A stretch of 49,160 nt of DNA, from NCBI RefSeq assembly GCF_029379315.1, contig NZ_JAQYWQ010000042.1:1-49160 (forward strand), in the 5' to 3' direction. Every line of letters begins with the position of its first letter. The first letter of the stretch is position 1. The DNA is from Nostoc sp. S13. Lineage in GTDB: Bacteria; Cyanobacteriota; Cyanobacteriia; Cyanobacteriales; Nostocaceae. This document shows positions 16,988-26,768 of this stretch, piece after piece. Under the pieces are notes generated by a model. It was not told where the DNA came from. It worked only from the letters and a program-made list of their open reading frames with translations, and did no database searches. The translations under genes were made by a program, and so were the position numbers.

Positions 16988-18514
16988 GTGAAAAATAGCT
17001 TTTTAAAGAATGGTTTCTACAATACATTGGGGGGAGCAGTCCGAATCGGATTAGCTGTACTCACAATTCCCATACTAATTCGGATGCTAGGAATTGAGGA
17101 ATATGGGTTGTGGACATTGGCTTATGCGGTAGTGCAAGTAGTTAATTTAGCCGAGGCAGGTCTTTCTGTCGCAACTACAGTATTTGTCTCACACGACATA
17201 GAAAAAGAAGATACCGATGATTTATCCAATTCTCTTTCAGAGACATTGACTGTAACTTTTGGGGGGATGCTAATATTTGCAACCCTTGCCGCTATTGCCC
17301 TGTTATTTGGTGCTGAAGCAATTGTTAGTTTATTTCCTAAATTAGGGCAAGTCCAACAACTAACAATTCGACATGCTTTACAGATTGGTGGGTTAGTAGT
17401 GTGGGCAAGATTGCTTCAAAGGGTTTTAATTGGTGTGGAACAAGCCTATCAACGTTATGATTTGACAAATTTATTCAATACAATTGAATCGCTATTCCTT
17501 TCTTTTGGAATGTTAATAGTGACTTGGCTAGGAGGACGGACAATCGCCCTGATGCAGTGGCAAGCTGTAGCAGCTATAGCAATTTTATTGAGTCATGTCT
17601 GGGTGTTCCGAACTTTAACCTATAACATAAAACTGCACGTAAACTGGAACCAAAAAAGAGGATTAGCAATAGCTCGATATAGTCTGATGACTTGGCTAAC
17701 CTCGTTAGGGGGAATGATTTTTGCCAGAGGCGATCGCCTAATTGTAGGAGCTTTATTAGGTTCTAAAATATTGGGAGTTTATGCGACAATTACCGATCTC
17801 ACAACAGTGATTAATCGATTATCAGATTTACCTGTACAGCCTTTACTTCCTGCTCTCAGCAAGATAATAACAATATTAGATAAAGAGAAAAGTAAGCTGC
17901 AACAACAGATTAAGCAAGCAGTTGAAATTAATACACTAGTTGCATTAGGGCTAGGAACTATATTTTTTACACTGGCACCGTTTCTTATCCATGTAATGCT
18001 TGGAGATGTAGTTACCAGTGAATATATTTTGGCATTCCGAATTGAGATTATCATTGGGACACTCTATTCGTTGTATGCAGTAGGATATTACGTTTTATTC
18101 AGTGTGAATGCAGTTGTAGAGAATCTAGCAATTCACTTATTCAGTAGCCTATTTTCTATTTTGTTAATTTTCATTTTCTCAAGTAGGTTTGGATTAATAG
18201 GAGCGGTTCTAGGTAATGCAGGATTTTTGTGTGTTTTGTCAATTATATTTTTGGGGATGAAGTATCTCAATATAAATCCAAATTCTTGGTTAAGATGGTA
18301 TAGTTTTCCATTGTTTTCTTTTATTGTTTTTGCTATCGTTGGATTTCTTATTAAGGATAGTTTGGAGTGTATTTTATGCTTATGCATTGTACAAGTTATC
18401 ATGTTGATTAAGTGGTTTATTGATTCTCAGGCAACAGAAAAGGATGTGATTATTGAATATTTATATAATAAAATATTAAAAAATTCATTATTTCATAAAA
18501 ATAAAAAATACTAA
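16988..18514 (+). CDS. Polysaccharide flippase, Wzx/MATE-like
   Basis: Moves lipid-linked repeat units across the cytoplasmic membrane. 508 residues with 12 or more hydrophobic segments. The N-terminus (FLKNGFYNTLGGAVRIGLAV, then EYGLWTLAYAVVQVVNLAEAGLS) is typical of the polysaccharide-transport (PST) family. GTG start. It follows the Wzc-like gene by 74 bases and precedes the polymerase-like gene by 29, so it is probably cotranscribed. Base composition becomes more AT-rich from here through the polymerase gene, which is common for Wzx/Wzy genes and may reflect transfer. Confidence 0.88.
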   Translation: MKNSFLKNGFYNTLGGAVRIGLAVLTIPILIRMLGIEEYGLWTLAYAVVQVVNLAEAGLSVATTVFVSHDIEKEDTDDLSNSLSETLTVTFGGMLIFATLAAIALLFGAEAIVSLFPKLGQVQQLTIRHALQIGGLVVWARLLQRVLIGVEQAYQRYDLTNLFNTIESLFLSFGMLIVTWLGGRTIALMQWQAVAAIAILLSHVWVFRTLTYNIKLHVNWNQKRGLAIARYSLMTWLTSLGGMIFARGDRLIVGALLGSKILGVYATITDLTTVINRLSDLPVQPLLPALSKIITILDKEKSKLQQQIKQAVEINTLVALGLGTIFFTLAPFLIHVMLGDVVTSEYILAFRIEIIIGTLYSLYAVGYYVLFSVNAVVENLAIHLFSSLFSILLIFIFSSRFGLIGAVLGNAGFLCVLSIIFLGMKYLNINPNSWLRWYSFPLFSFIVFAIVGFLIKDSLECILCLCIVQVIMLIKWFIDSQATEKDVIIEYLYNKILKNSLFHKNKKY

Positions 18515-18543
18515 TATTTACTTTTTTATTTCATATATAATCT

Positions 18544-19773
18544 ATGAATTTTCAAGTTAAACTGGCGCAATTATATATTATGCTAGTACCATTTATTACT
18601 GCTTTCTCGCTAACTCCTTGGCTGCCACTACCTCTTTTATATATGATGCCTGTATCTATTTATTTGATAGTAGTAAGACGATTGAAGATATTTAAAGAAG
18701 ATTTAGAAATTATATTAATGGTGATTCTAGGAATTCTAGGTATGTTCTTTGCATTAGATAAACTAGGCATCAAGAATCTGAATCATATTTGTGCAATCCT
18801 TACTTCTATATTTTTCTTCTACATTGTTTTTAAAAGTTTAATTAATAGATTTAAATCCATTAATGTATTGGCGAGTAGTTTGGCTTTTTCTCTTGCATTT
18901 GTTTCTATTTTTATAATTATTGAGTTCATAGTAAGTAATTATTTAGGCATTACCATTAGTGACTTTGTTCCCTATGGTAATACTAATAAATTAACAGATG
19001 CTACACTCATGGGAAGTATTATCAGACCGCGCGGTCTAGCTATAGAAGCGGGTCACATGGCAACTTTTTATGAATTGGCTTTACCACTTTCTTTCATCTA
19101 CTTAAAAGATAAGCCGTTATCTATACTAATTAGCTACTATTCCCTTGTACTATCAGGTTATATACTCCTATTCAGTGCAGCGTCATTTGTTGCACTTCCA
19201 TTAGCAATATTAGTGAGTGCGGTTATCAGAATTCGTTCAAAAAGTTCTATTGCTTTAGTGATTGGGATAGTCATGATTACGTTTATAGCTTTATCTTCTG
19301 ATATCGCACGACCCTATATCAATGAAACTGTAGGTGTTAGATTAGAAATATTTTTAGATCCCTCTCAACGAGAAAACTCTGTTGCAGATGATAGAAGTGA
19401 TATATATCAGACAATATCCAATTTATTCCTGGTTGCACCATTCGGAATCGGTTGGGGTACAGCTTCTCAAATGGCGGTGGATAATGAGGCATTTGCAGGC
19501 ATTATGATGCCAGAAGGTGGAGGGTTTATCAGTTTGTATGGTGAGATATTAATTGCTTCTGGGTTACTCGGCTTACTACTTTTTTTAAGATTTATTACCA
19601 AGAAGATTATTCAATTATTGAGATTAAGTTCCTTAGAGTCTCAATTGGTTTTAATTGCTGTATTATCTCTTTCTATACATTACATATTTATATCTAATTA
19701 CTGGTTTCCTATGCTTTGGCTGTCTTTAGTATTGGCAGATCATGTTTATAAAAATGAAAAATTTATCGCGTAA
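18544..19773 (+). CDS. O-antigen ligase/polymerase-like membrane protein (Wzy candidate)
   Basis: 409 residues, about ten to eleven predicted membrane segments, and one large periplasmic-type loop around residues 255-330 (IARPYINETVGVRLEIFLDP, then NSVADDRSDIYQ). That architecture and its place after the flippase suggest the polymerase that joins repeat units. Sequence conservation in this family is low, so ligase or another O-antigen-type role is possible. Strongly AT-rich and leucine/isoleucine-rich. Confidence 0.75.
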   Translation: MNFQVKLAQLYIMLVPFITAFSLTPWLPLPLLYMMPVSIYLIVVRRLKIFKEDLEIILMVILGILGMFFALDKLGIKNLNHICAILTSIFFFYIVFKSLINRFKSINVLASSLAFSLAFVSIFIIIEFIVSNYLGITISDFVPYGNTNKLTDATLMGSIIRPRGLAIEAGHMATFYELALPLSFIYLKDKPLSILISYYSLVLSGYILLFSAASFVALPLAILVSAVIRIRSKSSIALVIGIVMITFIALSSDIARPYINETVGVRLEIFLDPSQRENSVADDRSDIYQTISNLFLVAPFGIGWGTASQMAVDNEAFAGIMMPEGGGFISLYGEILIASGLLGLLLFLRFITKKIIQLLRLSSLESQLVLIAVLSLSIHYIFISNYWFPMLWLSLVLADHVYKNEKFIA

Positions 19774-19846
19774 TTTGCAAAGCCAAGTAAATTAGGCTTG
19801 AATTTTTACGTTATATGTCAGGATTTAACACTTCTGGTGAAATACA

Positions 19847-21007
19847 ATGCAAATCTCATTTGAAACAATGCAGCATAAAATTCTAATCCTATCTACTAGT
19901 TTGGGTTTAGGGGGAGCTGATCAGCAAGTAATAGAACTGGCTTCTAATCTTATTCAGAGAGGTCATCAAGTTAAAATTTTGTCAATGGTGCCTCTTGGAG
20001 TTATGGGATTAGAAGCTCAGTCTGACGGATTTGATATTGCGACTCTTAATATGTCACCAGGCGTTCCAGAACCGAGGGTAATCCCGAAATTAATACATCT
20101 GATAAATGACTGGCAACCTCACATTATACATTCTCATATGTTACATGCAAATTTATTAGCCAGAATCGTCCGACTTTTTACAAGGGTTCCAGTTATCATC
20201 TGTACAGCTCATAGTGTAGATGAAAGTGAGGGTGCGCGTTGGCGAGACATAGCCTACAGATTTACTGACTTTCTTTGCGATTTGACAATTAATACAAGTA
20301 AAGCTGGAGTAGAACGTTATATTCAGATAAAACTAGTTCAAAGAAATAAAGCAAGATTTATTCCTAACTTTGTGAATACAAATAAATTTAAGTTTGACTC
20401 AGAATTAAGAAGTAATATTCGTTCTAAATTAGGACTTGGAGATAAATTTATATGGTTAGCAGTTGGACGCTTCGATCCACTGAAAGATTATCCTAACACA
20501 ATCAAAGCATTTGCGATTGTCTTAAAGCAAAACTCAAATGCTTTATTAATTATTGCCGGGATAGGAAAACTAAAATCAGACATTGAAGAATTAGTAAAAG
20601 AAATAGAAATTGAGTCAAATGTCAGATTCTTAGGTGCTCGTAGTGATGTGGTGGCATTAATGAATGGCGCTGACGCATATTTAAAGTCTTCGGCTTGGGA
20701 AGGAATGCCAATGGTTTTATTAGAAGCAGCAGCAACACAACTACCAATTATTTCTACAGATGTTGGTGGTTCAAAAGAGACAGTATTGGATGGCGAAAGT
20801 GGATTTTTAGTACCATCAAAAAATCCTCAAGCACTAGCCGAAGCAATGTTAAAAATGATGGCAATACCAGAGGTAGAACGATTACAAATGGGGCAAAAGG
20901 GGAGAGAATTTGTTGTTGCTAACTACAGCACAGAAGAAGTCGTTACACAATGGGAGCATTTGTATTGCAACCTACTAGAACAACGTCAAATTGCAGCTTC
21001 TATTTAG
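19847..21007 (+). CDS. Glycosyltransferase family 4
   Basis: GT-B fold retaining glycosyltransferase. 386 residues. The N-terminal domain starts KILILSTSLGLGGADQQVIE (a glycine-rich acceptor loop) and has HIIHSHMLHANLLARI. The C-terminal donor domain has WLAVGRFDPLKDYPNTIKAF and the E-x7-E motif in EGMPMVLLEAAATQLP. ATG codons at 19847 and 19868 are both possible starts. It overlaps no neighbour, and the next gene begins 34 bases on. Donor and acceptor sugars are unknown. Confidence 0.92.
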   Translation: MQISFETMQHKILILSTSLGLGGADQQVIELASNLIQRGHQVKILSMVPLGVMGLEAQSDGFDIATLNMSPGVPEPRVIPKLIHLINDWQPHIIHSHMLHANLLARIVRLFTRVPVIICTAHSVDESEGARWRDIAYRFTDFLCDLTINTSKAGVERYIQIKLVQRNKARFIPNFVNTNKFKFDSELRSNIRSKLGLGDKFIWLAVGRFDPLKDYPNTIKAFAIVLKQNSNALLIIAGIGKLKSDIEELVKEIEIESNVRFLGARSDVVALMNGADAYLKSSAWEGMPMVLLEAAATQLPIISTDVGGSKETVLDGESGFLVPSKNPQALAEAMLKMMAIPEVERLQMGQKGREFVVANYSTEEVVTQWEHLYCNLLEQRQIAASI

Positions 21008-21041
21008 GGTAAATTTAATTACTAACTTGGGAATATTTTCT

Positions 21042-21881
21042 ATGTTGAAAAAGCTTTCAGTTGTCACCACAGTTTATAATGGGCAGCAATATTTTGATAG
21101 AGCAATTCCCAGCATTTTAAATCAGACATACAGTGATTTTGAATGGATTATTGTAGATGATGGTTCGACAGATACAACTCCTGAAATGTTGGCAAAAGTT
21201 GCACAACAAGATAGTCGAGTCAAGATTTTTACTTCTGGACACTTAGGTCGTGCGAAGGTTCTGAACTATGCCATTGAAAAGGCGCAAGGAGAATATATAG
21301 CTAACCAAGATTTTGATGATATTAGTTACCCAGAGCGGCTCCGCCTCCAGGTAGAATTTTTGGATGCTCATCCAGAAGTTGGTGTTGTTGGATGTAATTA
21401 CATCCTAGAAGACGAGAATCGAAAAGAACGTTATGTCAGAATGCCTGCAACTGAGCATGACCAACTTATAAAGACAATGGCAAAATGCATACCTTTTGCT
21501 CATACACTAGTCGCTTTCAAGAAACAAGCTTGGTTACAAGCGGGAGGATATCCTGATGTGGAGGATTCAGAAGAGTTACGGTTGTGGATTACATTTGCCA
21601 AACATGGTTGGCTTTTGGCAAGTATTCCCGAAACTTTAGGTACACATTGGGTTTACCCAAAAAGTTTTTGGCATCAAAATTTTCAATATTCCCAGCGTCA
21701 AAAACAGTTAGCTGGTGTACAATGGCAAGCCATTCGGGAACTGAATTTGCCATTGTGGATGGGCATTTATCCTATAGGACGACAGGCATATTTATATGCA
21801 CCGAATCAACTAAAGTCCTTTGTGCGCCGTTTTTTAGCCGGCTCAAAAGAAAAAACTTTGGAATATAGCAAATCTAATTAA
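21042..21881 (+). CDS. Glycosyltransferase family 2
   Basis: GT-A fold inverting transferase. I start it at 21042 (MLKKLSVVTTVYNGQQYFDR), with TTGGGA upstream. A start at 20991 would overlap the previous gene and add unrelated residues. 279 residues. WIIVDDGSTDTTPEML binds the nucleotide, NQDFDDISYPERL supplies the DxD metal motif, and the late segment DSEELRLWITFAKHG is family-typical. About 180 bp without a gene follows. Confidence 0.93.
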   Translation: MLKKLSVVTTVYNGQQYFDRAIPSILNQTYSDFEWIIVDDGSTDTTPEMLAKVAQQDSRVKIFTSGHLGRAKVLNYAIEKAQGEYIANQDFDDISYPERLRLQVEFLDAHPEVGVVGCNYILEDENRKERYVRMPATEHDQLIKTMAKCIPFAHTLVAFKKQAWLQAGGYPDVEDSEELRLWITFAKHGWLLASIPETLGTHWVYPKSFWHQNFQYSQRQKQLAGVQWQAIRELNLPLWMGIYPIGRQAYLYAPNQLKSFVRRFLAGSKEKTLEYSKSN

Positions 21882-22063
21882 TAACCCAAGTTGCTAATTA
21901 TCAAAAAACGCCTATTTGTAAATACATAGTCTTAGTTATTAGTATTTATAGATACATAAAAGTTCGATTTTTATATCTAATTGATCCGATTATTGGGCAC
22001 TAACTAGCAACTTACGTTAATATTCTTTGTCACAATTTTGTAACTCAGGTGAGGTTGCTATGT

Positions 22064-23248
22064 ATGAAATATTCCCAAAAACCTGTCGTACTCTATATCA
22101 TTACAAAATCAGAGCTTGGTGGTGCTCAAAAAAATGTTTATGATTTAATCGAAAATTTTCACAAAGACTATGAAATCCACCTGGCAACTAGTCAATTAGG
22201 TTTACTAACAGAATTTATTAGTGATTTAGATGTTGGTGTACATTTAATTTCTAACTTAAGTCGTGATATTAAATTCTCAGGTGAATTTCTCGCTATCAAA
22301 GAATGTATTTCATTGATTAATAAAATTAAACCTGATATCATTCATGCACATAGCAGTAAAGCTGGTGTCATAGCACGTATTGCTGGATGCATATCGAAGA
22401 CACCTGTTGTCTTCACGGCGCATGGTTGGGGTTTTACTCAGGGAACGCCTCCACTTCAACGAACCGTGGCGCTGATAGCTGAAAAATTATTGGCACCACT
22501 GTCTGCGAAGCTAATTTGTGTCTCTGAAAGCGGTCGTCAGCAAGCCCTGAAGTTTGGTGTTGGCAATAAAAATTCACTCCACGTCATTCATAATGGCATT
22601 GCGAATATTCCTCTGTGCATGGCGAATTCTTCACAACAGCCACCTCGACTAATCATGGTGGCACGATTTCAAGAACCAAAAGACCAACCAACTGTACTTC
22701 GAGCGATCGCTCAACTGCAAAACCCCTCGATTCATCTTGACCTAGTTGGTAGTGGTCCATTCCTAGAGTCATGTAAAGCTTTAGCGCAATCGTTGGGAAT
22801 TGCAAAGCAGGTTTCTTTTCTAGGCGATCGCACAGATGTACCCGATTTATTAGCGCGATCGCAAATTTTTATACTTAGCTCGCATCATGAAGGCTTACCT
22901 ATCAGCATTTTAGAAGGGATGCGTGCGGGCTTGCCAGTTGTTGCAACTAACGTAAATGGTATTCCCGAAGAAGTTGAAAATGGAAAAACAGGCTTATTAG
23001 TACCGCCTAAAGACATAAATGCATTGGCTAATGCCTTACAAACTCTGATTGAGTCTCCTGATCTTCGTCTGCAAATGGGTGAAGCAGGTAAATTAAAATT
23101 TGAGCAAGAATTTACAGTTGAGCGGATGATAAATGAAATCAAAATAGTATATGAGAACATACTCAATCAAAAATCAAATAAATTTGTTCGATTTAATTTG
23201 GGGGTTAAAGCTGGCACCAGTTCGACCAGTCGCAATCCAAATTACTGA
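22064..23248 (+). CDS. Glycosyltransferase family 4
   Basis: 394 residues from the ATG at 22064, which is preceded by AGGTGAGG at a good distance. The GTG at 22049 lies inside that ribosome site. N-terminal KSELGGAQKNVYDLIENF, middle KPDIIHAHSSKAGVIARIAG and VVFTAHGWGF, donor domain with MVARFQEPKDQPTVLRAIAQ and EGLPISILEGMRAGLP. This is the EpsF/PglA-like subgroup. The last 25 codons overlap the 3' end of the convergent YdcF gene by 75 bases and do not look like a conserved end, so the original C-terminus may have been replaced when the neighbour arrived. Confidence 0.9.
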   Translation: MKYSQKPVVLYIITKSELGGAQKNVYDLIENFHKDYEIHLATSQLGLLTEFISDLDVGVHLISNLSRDIKFSGEFLAIKECISLINKIKPDIIHAHSSKAGVIARIAGCISKTPVVFTAHGWGFTQGTPPLQRTVALIAEKLLAPLSAKLICVSESGRQQALKFGVGNKNSLHVIHNGIANIPLCMANSSQQPPRLIMVARFQEPKDQPTVLRAIAQLQNPSIHLDLVGSGPFLESCKALAQSLGIAKQVSFLGDRTDVPDLLARSQIFILSSHHEGLPISILEGMRAGLPVVATNVNGIPEEVENGKTGLLVPPKDINALANALQTLIESPDLRLQMGEAGKLKFEQEFTVERMINEIKIVYENILNQKSNKFVRFNLGVKAGTSSTSRNPNY

Positions 23249-23815
23249 GCGAACGCAATCTCGTAAAATGTGTACCCGAGATTCAAATTCAAATCCTCTT
23301 GAAGGTACTACAAGTGGGCTGACAATAATCCCGCGACTTCCCAAAACTATTGATGCGATCGCTTTTGCTCTACTCATGTGATAATCCGACGTAATCAGGT
23401 AAATATGGTTGAACTTTTGGGCAACAAAATCTTCTACCAAACTCGTAAAATTAGTTACAGTATCTGTGGCTCTCCCATCCAAATGTAATTGTCGCTCTGG
23501 AATATTAAACCGCTGAAAAATACGGCGATTAATTTCTAAGTACGAAGCATAATCAGAAACCCAAATATCCAAATTTTTGTGACATTGCCAAAAGCGACCA
23601 GCAAATTCCATCCGTTCGCTATCACTCCCTAACACAAAAATTGCCTGCGGAATTGGGGCTAGATGGAGTGCAACTGCTAGCCTAACAGGAATAATACTAA
23701 TCAAAATTAGTAAAGCAATTAAAACTAAGGTTAACTGTCCTTGTTTGCGCTTGAAGTAAAAACGCAACTTTTGTTGAGAATGGTTTTTTCGCAAACCATG
23801 TTTACGGTTTTTCAT
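23174..23815 (-). CDS. YdcF/DUF218 family membrane-anchored protein, copy 1
   Basis: 213 residues: a basic N-terminus, one membrane helix (about 27-50, LTLVLIALLILISIIPVRLAV) and a DUF218 (ElyC/SanA/YdcF) domain with QAIFVLGSDSERMEFAGRFW, the LITSDYHMSRAKAIA motif and a C-terminal VIWIATGRTGASFNP. Members act in envelope processes, but the exact reaction is not established. It is closely related to the protein at 26769-27416. It runs against the polysaccharide genes and overlaps the end of the upstream glycosyltransferase gene. Confidence 0.85.
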   Translation of the reverse strand: MKNRKHGLRKNHSQQKLRFYFKRKQGQLTLVLIALLILISIIPVRLAVALHLAPIPQAIFVLGSDSERMEFAGRFWQCHKNLDIWVSDYASYLEINRRIFQRFNIPERQLHLDGRATDTVTNFTSLVEDFVAQKFNHIYLITSDYHMSRAKAIASIVLGSRGIIVSPLVVPSRGFEFESRVHILRDCVRSVIWIATGRTGASFNPQIKSNKFI

Positions 23816-23878
23816 TCAAATCGCTTTATTAATTTGTTATCTAACAAAACTTCCTTGTTATCTATATTATAATTCACA

Positions 23879-24829
23879 ATGAAATCCCTAAAAAAAATCA
23901 TTAGAAAGCCGTACTATCAATTGGTTAATAGCCTTCCTAAAACCATAGCTAATCAATTACTATTAATTAGTAGCTTAATTAATAGTAATACGTGGTCTAT
24001 TGGAATTTATGTTGGTGATTCTCCTATAAATGTCACTGCACCTGCAAATGTAAAAAATCCAGTACTGACTCACCAAGATGTATCTGATGTTAGAGCCGCA
24101 TTTGTTGCAGATCCCTTTATGATTAAAGTTGGTCCAACCTGGTTTATGTTTTTTGAGGTTTTAAATAAAGATACACGTCGAGGGGAAATTGGACTTGCAA
24201 CGAGTGAAGATGGAACTAATTGGAAATATGAACAGATTATAATTGCCGAACCATTTCACTTATCTTATCCATACGTTTTTGAATGGAATAATGAATATTA
24301 CTTGATTCCAGAAAGTTATCAAGCAAACTCAATCCGACTTTACAAAGCATTAAATTTTCCCACAGAATGGAGTTTCTTTGGCAATCTCCTTAATGATGCA
24401 TTTTTTGTAGATTCCTCTATTTTCCGTTACGCTGACAAATGGTGGATGTTTGCTGAAACTAATCCCGATCACAAACATGACACCCTGCGTCTTTACTATG
24501 CAGAGAATTTGCTCGGTTCTTGGTTGGAACACCCAAAGAGTCCAATTGTCAGTAACAATGCACACATAGCTAGACCAGCCGGTAGAGTTTTGGTGATGAA
24601 CGATCAGATTTTTCGTTTTGCCCAAGACTGTCAGCCAGCTTATGGTACTCAGGTAAGAGCATTTGAGATTACCGAGTTAACGATTACAAGTTATCAAGAA
24701 AGACCAATTGAACAAAATTTAGTGTTGAAACCGAGTAATAATGGTTGGAATAGTAGTGGTATGCACCACATCGATGCTCATTTCATCGATGAGGGAAAAT
24801 GGATCGCTTGTGTAGATGGTCGAGCTTAA
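23879..24829 (+). CDS. Five-bladed beta-propeller protein (GH43-like, GINT1 N-terminal family)
   Basis: 316 residues. Repeated blade motifs are visible: FVADPFMIKVGPTWFMFFEV, IGLATSEDGTNWKYEQIII, YPYVFEWNNEYYLIPESYQ, FFVDSSIFRYADKWWMFAET and NAHIARPAGRVLVMNDQIF. This pattern belongs to the family named after the N-terminal part of plant glucosamine inositolphosphorylceramide transferase, which is related to GH32/43 propellers. In bacteria it occurs in polysaccharide loci as a probable sugar-binding or sugar-processing protein. The actual role is unknown. No signal peptide is seen. Confidence 0.75.
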   Translation: MKSLKKIIRKPYYQLVNSLPKTIANQLLLISSLINSNTWSIGIYVGDSPINVTAPANVKNPVLTHQDVSDVRAAFVADPFMIKVGPTWFMFFEVLNKDTRRGEIGLATSEDGTNWKYEQIIIAEPFHLSYPYVFEWNNEYYLIPESYQANSIRLYKALNFPTEWSFFGNLLNDAFFVDSSIFRYADKWWMFAETNPDHKHDTLRLYYAENLLGSWLEHPKSPIVSNNAHIARPAGRVLVMNDQIFRFAQDCQPAYGTQVRAFEITELTITSYQERPIEQNLVLKPSNNGWNSSGMHHIDAHFIDEGKWIACVDGRA

Positions 24830-25768
24830 ATCCTGATATTAATATACTTTTTAACAGGTTCACATTCAGGTAATTTGACTTCATAAGTATGAAGTGCCAC
24901 TGGATGAAGGATGAATTAAATGAAGCGGTATATGCCTCACTCCTTGTAGGCGAAATTTGGCAAGCTGCTTTCTCGTTGCTTCAAGCCCCATCCCTTTATC
25001 GGTGGGGTAATTTCATTTTTCTGATTTCTATGATTTATTTGCTTTACAAAAAGGTTTGTCCAAGATGAACAGGAGTAAGCTAAAAAGACGCACAGCAGCT
25101 GGAGTTATCTTTCATGTGTCAAATTAAAAGATGGTAGTCCTCTGGTTTGGCATGTTTACTATCGTAGTCAAAATAGAGTGAGTCTTTTGTATTCTGCGTC
25201 TAGCAAAAAAATGACGATACTTTTTATCAGTCAATCTTAGAAACGGCAAATCATTACCATTACTGTCAGGATATATAGCAGTCCGCTTTGATTTTTAAAA
25301 TTATTTGTGTAGACAGTGAGTGGGGAGTGGGGAGTAGGGAGTGGGGAGTGGGGAAGAAGCCTTTTCGGAGTGTACTGATTTTTTTAAAAAATTAAATAGG
25401 AGTCCTATAGTGAGATTCAAAAACTCAGAAATTGCGATTTATGATTTGGGAAGTTGGTATGTTGGTAATACAAATATGTAAAAACTAGGCATTAACGAGT
25501 TTAAAAATAAATTTGGTGGATAAATCGTCAGAAATTTTAACTTTTATCATAGTATCACTATAAAGGGCAAGCTTTATTTAAAATTACTGAAGATATTTTA
25601 GGGACTACCATTTTTATTTAAAGCTGCCCTCCAACGTAGATTACGTGGGCTGTAGTCAAGCCCGTCAACTTATGCGGCAACTATTTTATGCCAACTTAAT
25701 GGTGCAACAAATCGAAGGAATCTACGATCGCGTACTAGCAGACAAAGTTAAGAAAAAAAGATAAGACT
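24830..25768. other. 939-bp degenerate spacer with remnants and repeats
   Basis: No intact gene. Contents, left to right: an imperfect palindrome around ccccatccctttatcggtgggg (about 24987-25008); a 53-codon open frame without ATG at 25079-25240 whose middle reads KLKDGSPLVWHVYYRSQNRV; five tandem GAGTGGG-type heptamers at 25318-25352; and a glycosyltransferase-like tail at 25591-25764, listed separately. It looks like a graveyard of one or two polysaccharide genes. Confidence 0.6.
25591..25764 (+). pseudogene. C-terminal remnant, probably of a glycosyltransferase
   Basis: An open frame with no start codon ends at TAA 25762-25764. It includes NVDYVGCSQARQLMRQLFYA, then [18 protein letters not shown]. 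The amphipathic end resembles the closing helices of sugar transferases in such loci, but that identification rests on pattern only. It stops four bases before the epimerase gene, the spacing expected of an operon neighbour that has lost its front part. Confidence 0.4.
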
Positions 25769-26752
25769 ATGAGTTCTATTCTAGTTACAGGTGTAGCAGG
25801 TTTCATTGGTTTTTACCTTTGTCAAAAGCTGCTATCTCAAGGTGATACAGTTGTCGGCTTAGATAATTTAAACGACTATTACGATGTTAAACTAAAATGC
25901 GATCGCCTTCAACAACTAAAGGAAAATGAGAACTTTAACTTTTATAAATTAGACTTAGCAGATCGAGAAAGTATAGCAAAATTATTTAGAAATCATCAGT
26001 TTGATATTGTAGTTAATCTAGCTGCTCAAGCAGGCGTGCGTTACTCCATCAAAAATCCCCATGCCTACACAGACAGCAATTTAGGCGGTTTCATCAATAT
26101 TTTGGAAGGTTGCCGTCATTCCCAAGTCAAACATCTAGTATTTGCTTCTTCAAGTTCCGTATACGGAGCCAATACCAAGATCCCCTTTTCTGTAAACGAC
26201 AATGTTGATCGCCCCATCAGCCTCTATGCCGCCACAAAAAAAGCTAATGAACTGATGGCATACACCTATAGTCATCTGTATTGCCTTCCAGCTACAGGAC
26301 TACGCTTTTTTACGGTATATGGGCCTTGGGGCCGTCCTGATATGGCTTACTATTCCTTTACAAAATCCATCTTGGCAGGTGAACCAATTAACGTATTCAA
26401 TTATGGCAAGATGCAACGAGACTTTACTTACATCGACGATATTATTGAAGGTGTGGTGAGAGTTATTGATAAAATCCCTACACCAGATTTAGATGCGAGC
26501 ATTCCTCCTTACAAAATCTATAACATCGGCAACAATCAACCCGTAGAACTACTACACTTTATTGAAGTGCTAGAAAGTCATTTGGGTAAAAAAGCACAGA
26601 AAAACTTTTTGCCAATGCAGCCGGGTGACGTTCCAATCACATATGCCGATGTTGATGATCTCGTTCGAGATGTCGGGTTCAGACCGAGTACACCAATTGA
26701 AGTAGGATTAGATAAATTTACATCGTGGTTCAAATCTTACTATGGCATTTAG
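25769..26752 (+). CDS. UDP-glucuronate 4-epimerase-like NAD-dependent epimerase
   Basis: Makes UDP-galacturonate from UDP-glucuronate, an acidic sugar donor. 327 residues. NAD-binding [11 protein letters not shown] near the start, [34 protein letters not shown] and the [12 protein letters not shown] catalytic Tyr-x-x-x-Lys. [16 protein letters not shown] and [16 protein letters not shown] are typical of the CapI/GAE group. The dehydrogenase that would provide UDP-glucuronate is not in the window. Confidence 0.92.
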   Translation: MSSILVTGVAGFIGFYLCQKLLSQGDTVVGLDNLNDYYDVKLKCDRLQQLKENENFNFYKLDLADRESIAKLFRNHQFDIVVNLAAQAGVRYSIKNPHAYTDSNLGGFINILEGCRHSQVKHLVFASSSSVYGANTKIPFSVNDNVDRPISLYAATKKANELMAYTYSHLYCLPATGLRFFTVYGPWGRPDMAYYSFTKSILAGEPINVFNYGKMQRDFTYIDDIIEGVVRVIDKIPTPDLDASIPPYKIYNIGNNQPVELLHFIEVLESHLGKKAQKNFLPMQPGDVPITYADVDDLVRDVGFRPSTPIEVGLDKFTSWFKSYYGI

Positions 26753-26768
26753 TGCTTGGTAGATAAAA

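Noticed and set aside
17779..18402. Minus-strand frames across the flippase gene
   Set aside because: Shadows of an AT-rich membrane-protein gene, with no independent support.
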